DNA from: Bifidobacterium pseudolongum subsp. globosum
Lineage (GTDB): Bacteria; Actinomycetota; Actinomycetes; Actinomycetales; Bifidobacteriaceae
Assembly (NCBI RefSeq): GCF_004155535.1
Contig: NZ_RYUH01000004.1
Location: 1-64,000, forward strand
DNA: 64,000 nucleotides
Direction: 5' to 3'
The notes below the pieces were generated by a model. That model was not told the DNA's origin. It did not search any database and was given only the letters and a program-made list of their open reading frames with translations. A program made the position numbers and the translations under genes. Below are positions 43,848 through 51,597 of this stretch, one piece after another; the stretch's first letter is position 1, and the number at the start of each line of letters is the position of its first letter.

Positions 43848-43986
43848 AGTTTTGTCGTTGAATTAAATAGTCAGCGTGGGATTCACTGGGCGGACCACGG
43901 AAGGTCCGCTGTGGGCAACATTGCGGTTGCGTGTGGGAGGAGCACACCTGAATCATGCGCCGGAAAACCGCAGGAAAGGGCACATT

Positions 43987-46491
43987 GTGCAATTTGGCCA
44001 CTTTGATGATGAGGCGAGGGAATACGTCATTGAGACTCCTGCCACGCCCCTGCCGTGGATCAACTATCTGGGCAACGAGGACTTCTTCTCGCTCATCTCC
44101 AACACGGGCGGCGGTTATTCGTTCTACAAAGACGCCAAACTGCGCCGCATCACACGCTACCGTTACAACGGCGTGCCCGGCGACAACGGCGCGCGCAACT
44201 ACTACCTGAGCCTCATGAGCGGCAGTGGGGAAGACGCCACGCCGGTGGCCACATGGTCGCCCACGTTCCTGCCGGCCAAAACGCCGCTCGATTCGTATGA
44301 ATGCCGCCACGGCATTGGCTACACCACGTTCCATACCGATTACCAGGGCATCGAAGCCACGCTCACCGCATTCGTGCCGCTGCACACGGCCGCCGAAATC
44401 AACCACCTTTCGGTCAGGAACAACACCGGCGAGGCCGTGACCGTGGACGTGACCGGCTGCGTGGAATGGTGCCTGTGGAACGCGGTGGACGACGCGAGCA
44501 ATTTCCAGCGCAACCTGTCTACCGGCGAAGTCGAAATCGAACAGACTGCCACCAACACCATCGTCTACCACAAGACCGAGTTCAAGGAGCGCCGCAACCA
44601 CTACGCGTTCTTCTCGGTGAACGAGCCGACGGTCGGGTTCGACACGAGCCGCGATGAGTTCCTCGGCCAGTTCAACGGCTGGGACAGCCCACAGGCGATT
44701 GCCGAAGGCCGCATGCGCGACTCGGTGGCGCACGGCTGGTACCCGATCGCGGCCGAGCGCGTGCGCCTCACCCTGCAGCCGGGCGAGGAGCGCATGCTCG
44801 TGTTCATGCTCGGGTACATCGAAGTGCCGGATGACCAGAAGTGGGAGGAACCGAACGATCCGGCCAAGGTCGGCATCATCAACAAACAGCCGGCACACGA
44901 GCTGTTCGCGCGGTTCAACACGAGCGAGAAAGTGCTTGCGGCGCTTGACGAGCTCGCCGCGTCGTGGGATGAGCTGCTTGGCCGCTTCCAGGTCTCCACG
45001 GGCGACGGCAAGCTCGACCGCATGGTCAACATCTGGAACCAGTACCAGTGCATGGTCACATTCAACCTTTCGCGCTCCGCCTCGTACTACGAGTCTGGCA
45101 TGGGCCGTGGCATGGGCTTCCGTGATTCGAACCAGGACCTGCTCGGCTTTGTGCACATGATCCCCGGGCGTGCGCGCAGCCGCATCCTCGACATCGCGGC
45201 CACGCAGCTGCCCGACGGCTCCGCATGGCACCAGTACCAGCCGCTCACCAAGAAAGGCAACGCGGACATCGGCGGCGGCTTCAACGACGACCCGCTGTGG
45301 CTCGTGGCCGGCGTGTTCGCCTACCTGAACGAGACCGGCGACGACTCGATCCTGCGCGAACCCACGCAGTTCGACAATCAGGAAGGCTCGGAACAGCCGC
45401 TGTTCGAGCATCTGCGCCGTTCGGTGCACTTCACGATGGCGCACCGCGGCCCGCACGGCCTGCCGCTCATCGGGCGCGCCGACTGGAACGACTGCCTCAA
45501 CCTCAACTGCTTCTCGTCCATGCCGGGCGAAAGCTTCCAGACCGTCGAAAACAACGACACCGGCATCGCTGAATCTGTATTCATCGCCGGCATGTTCGTG
45601 CTGTATGGCGAGCAGTATGCGCAGATCCTCGAGCGGTTCGGCGAGGCGTGCGGCATGGACGCGGCCGATGTGCAGGCAGAGGCCGCGGCGGTGCGCAAGG
45701 CGGTCGGCGAAGTGCGCGAGGCCACGCTCACCGCAGGCTGGGACGGCGCGTGGTTCCGCCGCGCGTACGACGCCAATGGCAACCCGGTCGGCACCAACGA
45801 AGACAGCGAAGGCAAGATCTACATCGAGCCACAGGGCATGTGCGTCATGGCCGGCATCGGCACCGATGACGGCAAGGCCGCGCAGGCGCTGCAATCCACC
45901 AAGGACCTGCTCACGTGCCGCTGGGGCACGGCGATCCTGGCGCCGGCGTACTCCACGTACCGCATCGAGCTCGGCGAGATCTCGTCGTATCCGCGCGGGT
46001 ACAAGGAGAACGGCGGCATCTTCTGCCACAACAACCCGTGGATCTCGATCGCCAACGCCACAATCGGCAACGACGACGAAGCGTTCAACGTGTACACGCG
46101 CACATGCCCCGCGTATGTGGAGCAGTATTCCGAAGTGCACCGCACCGAGCCATACGTCTACTGCCAGATGGTGGCCGGCCCAGAGGCGTCGACGCCGGGC
46201 GAAGGCAAGAACTCGTGGCTCACCGGCACCGCCGCATGGACCTTCGTGGACGTCTCGCAGCATCTGCTGGGTGTGCAGCCCACATTCGACGGCCTGCGCC
46301 TCGAACCGCATCTGCCTGCGCGGTTCACCAAGCTGCACATCGAGCGCGAATGGCGCGGCGTGCGCTATGTGATCGACGCGCAGCGCACCGGCAAGGCTTC
46401 CCTGACCGTGGACGGCAAGCCCGTCAGCGGAACCACCGTGCCGATTGCGGCACCCGGAACCGAGGAGGTGCATGTCTCGCTGAACTTCTGA
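43987..46491 (+). CDS. GH94 disaccharide phosphorylase, cellobiose-phosphorylase-like
   Basis: Phosphorolysis of a beta-glycosidic disaccharide to a sugar-1-phosphate and free sugar. The 834 residues give the GH94 order: N-terminal beta-sandwich, helical linker, (alpha/alpha)6 barrel with general acid Asp499 (GRADWNDCLNLN), and C-terminal beta domain. The length fits cellobiose rather than chitobiose or cyclic-glucan enzymes. Start GTG 43987 has AGGAAAGGG seven bases upstream and begins VQFGHFDDEAREYVI; an earlier ATG at 43876 lacks this. Cellobiose from glucomannan is the likely substrate, a mannosyl-glucose possible. The downstream hairpin is at 46518. Confidence 0.85.
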   Translation: MQFGHFDDEAREYVIETPATPLPWINYLGNEDFFSLISNTGGGYSFYKDAKLRRITRYRYNGVPGDNGARNYYLSLMSGSGEDATPVATWSPTFLPAKTPLDSYECRHGIGYTTFHTDYQGIEATLTAFVPLHTAAEINHLSVRNNTGEAVTVDVTGCVEWCLWNAVDDASNFQRNLSTGEVEIEQTATNTIVYHKTEFKERRNHYAFFSVNEPTVGFDTSRDEFLGQFNGWDSPQAIAEGRMRDSVAHGWYPIAAERVRLTLQPGEERMLVFMLGYIEVPDDQKWEEPNDPAKVGIINKQPAHELFARFNTSEKVLAALDELAASWDELLGRFQVSTGDGKLDRMVNIWNQYQCMVTFNLSRSASYYESGMGRGMGFRDSNQDLLGFVHMIPGRARSRILDIAATQLPDGSAWHQYQPLTKKGNADIGGGFNDDPLWLVAGVFAYLNETGDDSILREPTQFDNQEGSEQPLFEHLRRSVHFTMAHRGPHGLPLIGRADWNDCLNLNCFSSMPGESFQTVENNDTGIAESVFIAGMFVLYGEQYAQILERFGEACGMDAADVQAEAAAVRKAVGEVREATLTAGWDGAWFRRAYDANGNPVGTNEDSEGKIYIEPQGMCVMAGIGTDDGKAAQALQSTKDLLTCRWGTAILAPAYSTYRIELGEISSYPRGYKENGGIFCHNNPWISIANATIGNDDEAFNVYTRTCPAYVEQYSEVHRTEPYVYCQMVAGPEASTPGEGKNSWLTGTAAWTFVDVSQHLLGVQPTFDGLRLEPHLPARFTKLHIEREWRGVRYVIDAQRTGKASLTVDGKPVSGTTVPIAAPGTEEVHVSLNF

Positions 46492-46517
46492 TTCTTATCT
46501 CTTTCCTTTTCTTTCCT

Positions 46518-46562
46518 CAGTGGTCCGCGAGCGGTCGCATGATCGCCCGCGGACCACTGTTT
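46518..46562 (+). terminator. Terminator of the GH94 gene
   Basis: CAGTGGTCCGCG (46518-46529) and CGCGGACCACTG (46548-46559) form a perfect 12-bp stem, with TGTTT after it. Confidence 0.8.
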
Positions 46563-46574
46563 CGGCATGGGGTG

Positions 46575-46710
46575 CCGTATCTCGCTTACGAGGGTGCCCA
46601 AAACCTTCCACCAGCAAGTATGGCGCCCTGAGCACCTTGCGATTTCAACGAGCCGCAGGCCCTATACTCGCCCCTAGGCCGATTAGGGCACTCGCGTAAG
46701 CGAGATACGG
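46575..46710. mobile_element. 136-bp element with near-perfect 25-bp terminal inverted repeats (MITE-like)
   Basis: CCGTATCTCGCTTACG at 46575-46590 is the exact reverse complement of 46695-46710. The match continues inward to 25 bp with two mismatches (46591-46599 against 46686-46694). The 86-bp interior has no gene. No target-site duplication is obvious. The right arm touches the stop codon of the HNH gene. It could be a miniature inverted-repeat element or a long-range RNA hairpin. Confidence 0.45.
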
Positions 46711-47757
46711 TCACTCGCAGGCGATGCCGTCGCCGTCGCGGTCGAGCTTCGAGCTGTAGCCCGGTTCCCCTTGGTGCAGCGGGGCCTTGCCGGCGGCGCG
46801 CACGGCGGCGCAGTTCTTGTAATACACGGTCGTATCCTGCTGCACAGGCTGCGGGGCGGGCTGTGCTTCCTGCGTGGGTTGCGGTTCCGGCGCTTCCTGG
46901 GTCGGCTGCGGTTCCACCGTCTGCGCCGGCTGCTGTTCGGGCTGCACGGTTGTGGCCACACCTCCGTCCGTGGGGATGGTCTGCGCGGGGCAGGTGGCGA
47001 GCACATTCGCCATCGCGTCATGTTCGGCCTGTGTGACCCACAGGCGGTACTTCTGCTTGACGCCGATCTGCCGTGCCACGTACTCGCAACGGAATCCGGT
47101 GTTCGCGGGGAGCCATGTGGCCGCATCTCCGTCCGATTTGCGCTGGTTCGAGGGCCCGTCCACCGCGAGCAGGTTGTATGGATCGTTCGCCAGACTCCTG
47201 CGCTCGTCTTCGGTGAGTTGTTGCGCACCCTTCTGCCATGCGTCGGAAAGCGCCACCACATGGTCGATCTGCACGGCGGTGCTCGTGTCTTGGCCACGCA
47301 CGAAGTCGATGCGTGTGCCGGTGTAGGGGTCCTGCAGCACGCCGCTCGCCACAACGCAGTCGTGCGTGTTCGCCTTGTATGTCTTGCCGGTCAGGTCGCG
47401 GTTGAGGATGTCGTTGCGTGTGTCGCAACCGTTGCGGTCCACATCGGCCCACGCCGCGCCGAACTGGTCGCGGCTGTACCCGGTCTTCGGTGCGCGGCCC
47501 TTCACCTCAAGTGTGTTGAGCACAGTGAGCGCGTTGTCCTGCGCACCCTCCGGCGCCTGTCCGATCATGTCCGTGGTGGACTGCTGCTCTTCCGCGGTCT
47601 GCGACGGCTCCGGCGTGGTGGTGACAGAAGGTGAACTCGTTGTGGAAGGCTGCGCGCTGGGGCTGGAGGTGGAATCGACTGACGAGCAGCCGAAGACGGT
47701 GAGAAGCAGCGCGCCCGCGGACAGCGAGGCGGCAAGGGTACGCCAAGTGGATGTCAT
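46711..47757 (-). CDS. Secreted HNH-nuclease lipoprotein with Excalibur domain
   Basis: A 348-residue lipoprotein: signal peptide with lipobox VFGC (Cys24), a Ser/Thr/Pro-rich stalk (25-75), and a DUF1524-type HNH nuclease domain with QIDHVVALSDAWQKGAQQL and the Asn-rich NDPYNLLAVDGPSNQRKSD metal-binding loop. A Pro/Gln/Thr-rich repeat linker (PQPTQEA copies) leads to a C-terminal Excalibur domain (YYKNCAAVRAAGKAPL...DRDGDGIACE) that binds calcium. It probably degrades extracellular nucleic acid at the cell surface. AGAAAG precedes ATG 47757. It is monocistronic, on the opposite strand to the sugar locus. Confidence 0.85.
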   Translation of the reverse strand: MTSTWRTLAASLSAGALLLTVFGCSSVDSTSSPSAQPSTTSSPSVTTTPEPSQTAEEQQSTTDMIGQAPEGAQDNALTVLNTLEVKGRAPKTGYSRDQFGAAWADVDRNGCDTRNDILNRDLTGKTYKANTHDCVVASGVLQDPYTGTRIDFVRGQDTSTAVQIDHVVALSDAWQKGAQQLTEDERRSLANDPYNLLAVDGPSNQRKSDGDAATWLPANTGFRCEYVARQIGVKQKYRLWVTQAEHDAMANVLATCPAQTIPTDGGVATTVQPEQQPAQTVEPQPTQEAPEPQPTQEAQPAPQPVQQDTTVYYKNCAAVRAAGKAPLHQGEPGYSSKLDRDGDGIACE

Positions 47758-47922
47758 GACTTTCTTCTTCTATGCACAAAGTAAATATAGGGGTGGGAAC
47801 AGTCGAATTCTACGCTGCAGATGCGCGTGTGGACAACGCGCCGCCCATATGCTTGCGAAATCTCCATGATGGGCGGCGCGCCGGTTGCACTGCGCGCGGA
47901 GTGGGATTGACCACCCCGCCGT

Positions 47923-48804
47923 TTACTTCGCGCGCACGGGGCGGAATTCGATATACCCGCGCTCACCCTTGGGTTCGAGCTGGATGCGCGGTGATCGCGT
48001 GCTCCACTCGTAGCCGAGGACGGCCGGATCGTACCGGTCCGCCGCGCCCTGTACGAACTGGATGGCCTGCCCGAAGTCCCGTTCGGCGAACGGCTGGCCC
48101 TGGAACATGAGATAGTCCGCCTCGGGCAGTTCGATGACGTCGAATCCCTCGGGGACGGGCCCGTCGTAATAGATGCCCACTTCGACGCCCTGCACATAGG
48201 TGGATGTTCCGGGTGTGCGGTACGCCGTCGGCAGCCACAGGCAGACCGGCTCGCCGCACAGCGAGTCCATGCTCAGCAGGGTACCCCAGACGTCGCAGCC
48301 CACCTCCTCGCAGTAGGCCCAGTAATCGGCTGCGGTTCTGCCGCGTTTGATGATTGCCTTGCGGCGCGGCTTGTGGATGGGCGTAACGCATACATACTGC
48401 ATGGTGTCCATGTCGATCGGTTCCTTTCGTGGTTGCTGATGTTGGACGCCGTAAGGATGGAACAGCATGATGGGCGTGGGGGAGCGCGCGAAATCGCCCG
48501 GCGTGCGGCCGAATTCGCGGAAGAACGCGCGCACATATCCGTCCACACTGCCGAATCCGTACGCGAATGCCACGTCGGTGATCGTGCGGTCGCCGCGTTT
48601 GAGCTCCACCGCCGAACGGCTCAGCCGCAGCCGCCGCGCGTACGCAGCCGGCGTGAGGCCGGTCAGCTCGCGAAACAGGCGGTATGAGTACCACGGTGAG
48701 AACAGCGCCGCGCTCGCCAGATCCGCCATCGTGATCCGCTCGTACAGATGTCGCTCGATGTGGTCCTGCATCCGCTGGACCGCCGCCGTCCGTTCGTCCT
48801 TCAT
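47923..48804 (-). CDS. AraC-family regulator with GyrI-like effector domain
   Basis: A 293-residue regulator. Two AraC helix-turn-helix motifs occupy residues 1-105 (ITMADLASAALFSPWYSYRLFRELTGLTPAAYARRLRLSRSAVEL and ITDVAFAYGFGSVDGYVRAFFREFGRTPGDF), and the rest is a GyrI/SbmC-like small-molecule-binding domain. This is the Rob/SoxS-like layout that senses drugs or metabolites. It is divergent from the amino-acid permease at 49022; GTTCAT-AGA-ATGAAC (48927-48941) in between may be its site. AAAGGAG precedes ATG 48804. Confidence 0.9.
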   Translation of the reverse strand: MKDERTAAVQRMQDHIERHLYERITMADLASAALFSPWYSYRLFRELTGLTPAAYARRLRLSRSAVELKRGDRTITDVAFAYGFGSVDGYVRAFFREFGRTPGDFARSPTPIMLFHPYGVQHQQPRKEPIDMDTMQYVCVTPIHKPRRKAIIKRGRTAADYWAYCEEVGCDVWGTLLSMDSLCGEPVCLWLPTAYRTPGTSTYVQGVEVGIYYDGPVPEGFDVIELPEADYLMFQGQPFAERDFGQAIQFVQGAADRYDPAVLGYEWSTRSPRIQLEPKGERGYIEFRPVRAK

Positions 48805-48926
48805 GCGTCATCTCCTTTCGACATGTCCCATTCAACCCGCTGGACTCGGGGAATCCTCGACCTTTTTTGCCATGATCCATGCGCGTGCCGCGGGGATATC
48901 CGCTGCGCGCCTAACCGTAACAACAT

Positions 48927-48941
48927 GTTCATAGAATGAAC
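48927..48941. promoter_or_regulatory. Inverted repeat between AraC-type regulator and permease
   Basis: GTTCAT and ATGAAC surround AGA. The site lies in the 217-bp divergent gap, 80 bp before the permease start, and is a candidate operator; no -10/-35 pair was assigned. Confidence 0.35.
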
Positions 48942-49021
48942 GGCGGCCGTGCGCACGTACGGCTCCATTCTTATGCCGCGGGTCATGCAGGTCCGCGTCA
49001 TTGCGATGCAAAAGGACGACC

Positions 49022-50467
49022 ATGGCCTCCACACCCGAAGTGAGCGAGCAGCAACAGCTGCGCAAATCATTGAAAAACAGGCATATCCAGCTCATCGCGC
49101 TCGGCGGCGCGATCGGCACGGGCCTGTTCTACGGCTCGAGCGAGTCGATCGCGCTCGCCGGGCCGTCAATTCTGCTGGCATATCTCATCGGCGGAGCCGC
49201 GATCTTCATGATCGTGCGCGCGCTGAGCGAGATGAGCGTCGAGGACCCCAAGGCGGGCGCGTTCAGCTACTACGCGTCGCGGTACTGGTCGAAGCGCGCC
49301 GGGTTCATCTCGGGGTGGAACTACTGGTTCAACTATGTGCTCGTCTCGATGGTCGAGCTCGCCGTGGTCGGGTCGTTCGTGAACTACTGGTTCCCGAACA
49401 TTCCGCAGTGGGCGTCGGCCGCGTTCTTCCTCGTGCTCATCACGATCCTCAATCTGTTCGGCGTGAGTGAATTCGGTGAATTCGAATTCTGGTTCGCACT
49501 GATCAAGATCGTGGCTGTCATCGCGATGATCGCGGGCGGCATCGCCGTAATCGTCGCGAACCTGCCGACCGATTCCGGTGTGCGCGCGTCGTTCGCCAAC
49601 TGGTTCACCGTGGACGGCGGATTCTTCCCGCACGGCGCGCTCTCCCGCACGTCAGACGGGCACTGGACCGGCCTGCTCATGGCGCTCGTCGTGGTCATGT
49701 TCAGCTTCGGCGGCACCGAACTCATCGGCGTCACGGCGGGCGAAGTGGAAGACCCGCGCAGGACGATCCCGAAGGCCACGAACGGCATCATCTGGCGCAT
49801 CCTCGTGTTCTATGTGGCCGCGCTCGGCATCATCATGGCCGTCGTTCCGTGGGACCGCATCGACGGCAAGATGAGCCCCTTCGTGCAGATCTTCGACTCG
49901 GTCGGAGTGCCGGTGGCCGCCGGCATCCTCAACTTCGTGTGCCTCACGGCTGTCATGAGCGTCTACAATTCCGCGCTGTACTCGAACTCGCGCATGCTGT
50001 TCTCGCTCGCGCGCCAGGGCAATGCGCCGGCGTATCTGGGCCGTGTGAACAAGCGCGGTGTGCCGGTGGCCGCCGTGCTCACGAGCGCCGCCGTCACCGT
50101 GGTCGCGGTGATTGTGGTGTTCCTGTGGCCGCAGTTCGCGTTCAACTACCTGATGTCGATCGCGACGATTGCCGCGATCATCAACTGGACGATGATCATG
50201 ATCACCGAGATGCTGTTCCGCAAGCGTGTGGCGGCGGGCGACGGGCCGGGCGAACTGCGCGGCCTGCGCGGCGACGAGGCGCTCGCGAAGATCCAGTTCA
50301 AACTGCCGGGCTGGCGCTGGATGCCGTACGTGATCATCGCGTTCCTCGCGCTCGTGGCCGTACTGATGTGTTTCTCGCCGAGCTACCGCATCGCGCTCGT
50401 CGCTGGCGTGATCTGGCTTGCTGTGCTGTTCGCCGCGTATGCGCTCACGCAGCGGGCGGGGCGCTGA
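49022..50467 (+). CDS. Amino-acid permease (APC superfamily, AAT family)
   Basis: A 481-residue permease with 12 predicted helices. The family signature NRHIQLIALGGAIGTGLFYGSSESIALAGPS opens helix 1, and FSFGGTELIGVTAGEVEDPRRTIPKA is the helix 6 block. AAT members import amino acids with protons; the exact substrate is not evident. AAAGGA precedes ATG 49022. It resembles the permease at 54540 in both signature blocks, and the two bracket the MacB-like ABC genes. Confidence 0.9.
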   Translation: MASTPEVSEQQQLRKSLKNRHIQLIALGGAIGTGLFYGSSESIALAGPSILLAYLIGGAAIFMIVRALSEMSVEDPKAGAFSYYASRYWSKRAGFISGWNYWFNYVLVSMVELAVVGSFVNYWFPNIPQWASAAFFLVLITILNLFGVSEFGEFEFWFALIKIVAVIAMIAGGIAVIVANLPTDSGVRASFANWFTVDGGFFPHGALSRTSDGHWTGLLMALVVVMFSFGGTELIGVTAGEVEDPRRTIPKATNGIIWRILVFYVAALGIIMAVVPWDRIDGKMSPFVQIFDSVGVPVAAGILNFVCLTAVMSVYNSALYSNSRMLFSLARQGNAPAYLGRVNKRGVPVAAVLTSAAVTVVAVIVVFLWPQFAFNYLMSIATIAAIINWTMIMITEMLFRKRVAAGDGPGELRGLRGDEALAKIQFKLPGWRWMPYVIIAFLALVAVLMCFSPSYRIALVAGVIWLAVLFAAYALTQRAGR

Positions 50468-50536
50468 GTGCGCCCGTGGTACGGCTGACGTGCTTGCACC
50501 GCCTGCTTGTATTCGCTGTTTTCGTCATTCTGTGCC

Positions 50537-50765
50537 GCACAAATCGATTATGCCGACCCTATTTTCGATTTGTGCGCCAGAGGCGGTGTGAGGATTTTTC
50601 CGAGCCTGCGTAAAGCGCGCAAAAGTGCACAGGAGAACCGTTTTTGCGCATATATTCGCACATGGTCAATCACGATATGACATTCGAGATGATGTGTGTG
50701 CGGATTCGCCGGAGATGTCGCCGCACAAATCGCAAATACGGCCGGTATTTGTGATTTGTGCGGCG
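50537..50765. repeat. Two hairpins sharing the GCACAAATC motif
   Basis: GCACAAATCGA (50537-50547) pairs with TCGATTTGTGC (50565-50575). A second, longer hairpin pairs CGCCGCACAAATC (50719-50731) with GATTTGTGCGGCG (50753-50765), plus AAATAC/GTATTT inside. The rest of the 418-bp gap 50468-50885 shows no gene. They could be a repeated intergenic element, or operators and terminators ahead of the ABC pair. Confidence 0.55.
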
Positions 50766-50885
50766 TGCGGCAGACGGCAGGCGCGTCTGCGCGTTCCCGA
50801 CCGTGGCGTATTGCGGAAAAATCGGCGTTTCGCCGCTGAAACTCGACGATACTGGGTTGTGCAACGGTGCGGAAGGAGCGGGGCG

Positions 50886-51587
50886 ATGGTATACATCGAA
50901 TTCAATGACGTGGTCAAGGAATATCCGGCGGGAGATTCCGCGATCCGCGCGCTCGACGGCGCGAGCTTCACCGCTGACGAAGGCGAGCTGAGCGTGATCC
51001 TGGGCCAGTCCGGCGCGGGCAAGACGACCGCGCTCAACATTCTGGGCGGCATGGACACCGCGACGAGCGGCACCGTGGTGGTGGGCGGCCGTGACATCAC
51101 CGACCTCAACCACCACGACCTGATCACCTACCGCCGCAACGACATCGGCTTCGTCTTCCAGTTCTACAATCTGATCCCCAATCTCACGGCGCTCGAGAAC
51201 GTCGAACTCGCGTCGCAGATCTGCGCGGACCATTTCGACCCTGAGCAGACGCTCGACAAAGTGGGCTTGGGAGACCGGCTCGACAATTTCCCCGCGCAGC
51301 TGTCCGGTGGCGAGCAGCAGCGCGTCTCAATCGCGCGCGCGGTGGCGAAGAAACCGAAACTGCTGCTGTGCGACGAGCCGACCGGCGCGCTCGACTACGA
51401 GACGGGCAAGGAGGTGCTGCAGCTGCTGCAGGACATCTGCCACGACGAGCATATGACCGTACTGATCATCACGCACAACTCCGCGCTTGCGCCGATGGCG
51501 CACAAGATCATCCGCTTCCGTTCCGGCAAGGTCATCAGCCAGGAGATCAACGAACACCCGACGCCGATCAGCGACATCGAATGGTGA
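50886..51587 (+). CDS. ABC transporter ATP-binding protein (MacB/LolD type)
   Basis: A 233-residue ATPase with Walker [11 protein letters not shown]-loop FVFQFYNL, signature LSGGEQQR, Walker [13 protein letters not shown] and H-loop ITHN. The [19 protein letters not shown] stretch is typical of the MacB/LolD group, which drives mechanotransmission rather than simple transport. ATG 50886 follows GGAAGGAGCGGGG; a longer frame from 50625 runs through the hairpins. Ten bases separate its stop from the large permease. Confidence 0.93.
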   Translation: MVYIEFNDVVKEYPAGDSAIRALDGASFTADEGELSVILGQSGAGKTTALNILGGMDTATSGTVVVGGRDITDLNHHDLITYRRNDIGFVFQFYNLIPNLTALENVELASQICADHFDPEQTLDKVGLGDRLDNFPAQLSGGEQQRVSIARAVAKKPKLLLCDEPTGALDYETGKEVLQLLQDICHDEHMTVLIITHNSALAPMAHKIIRFRSGKVISQEINEHPTPISDIEW

Positions 51588-51597
51588 GGTGGCTGAC

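Noticed and set aside
42385-46473. 1362-codon open frame antisense to the AGE-family and GH94 genes
   Set aside because: Spans two unrelated genes and their intergenic region, with Arg/Val/His-rich composition and no domain; a codon-bias artefact.
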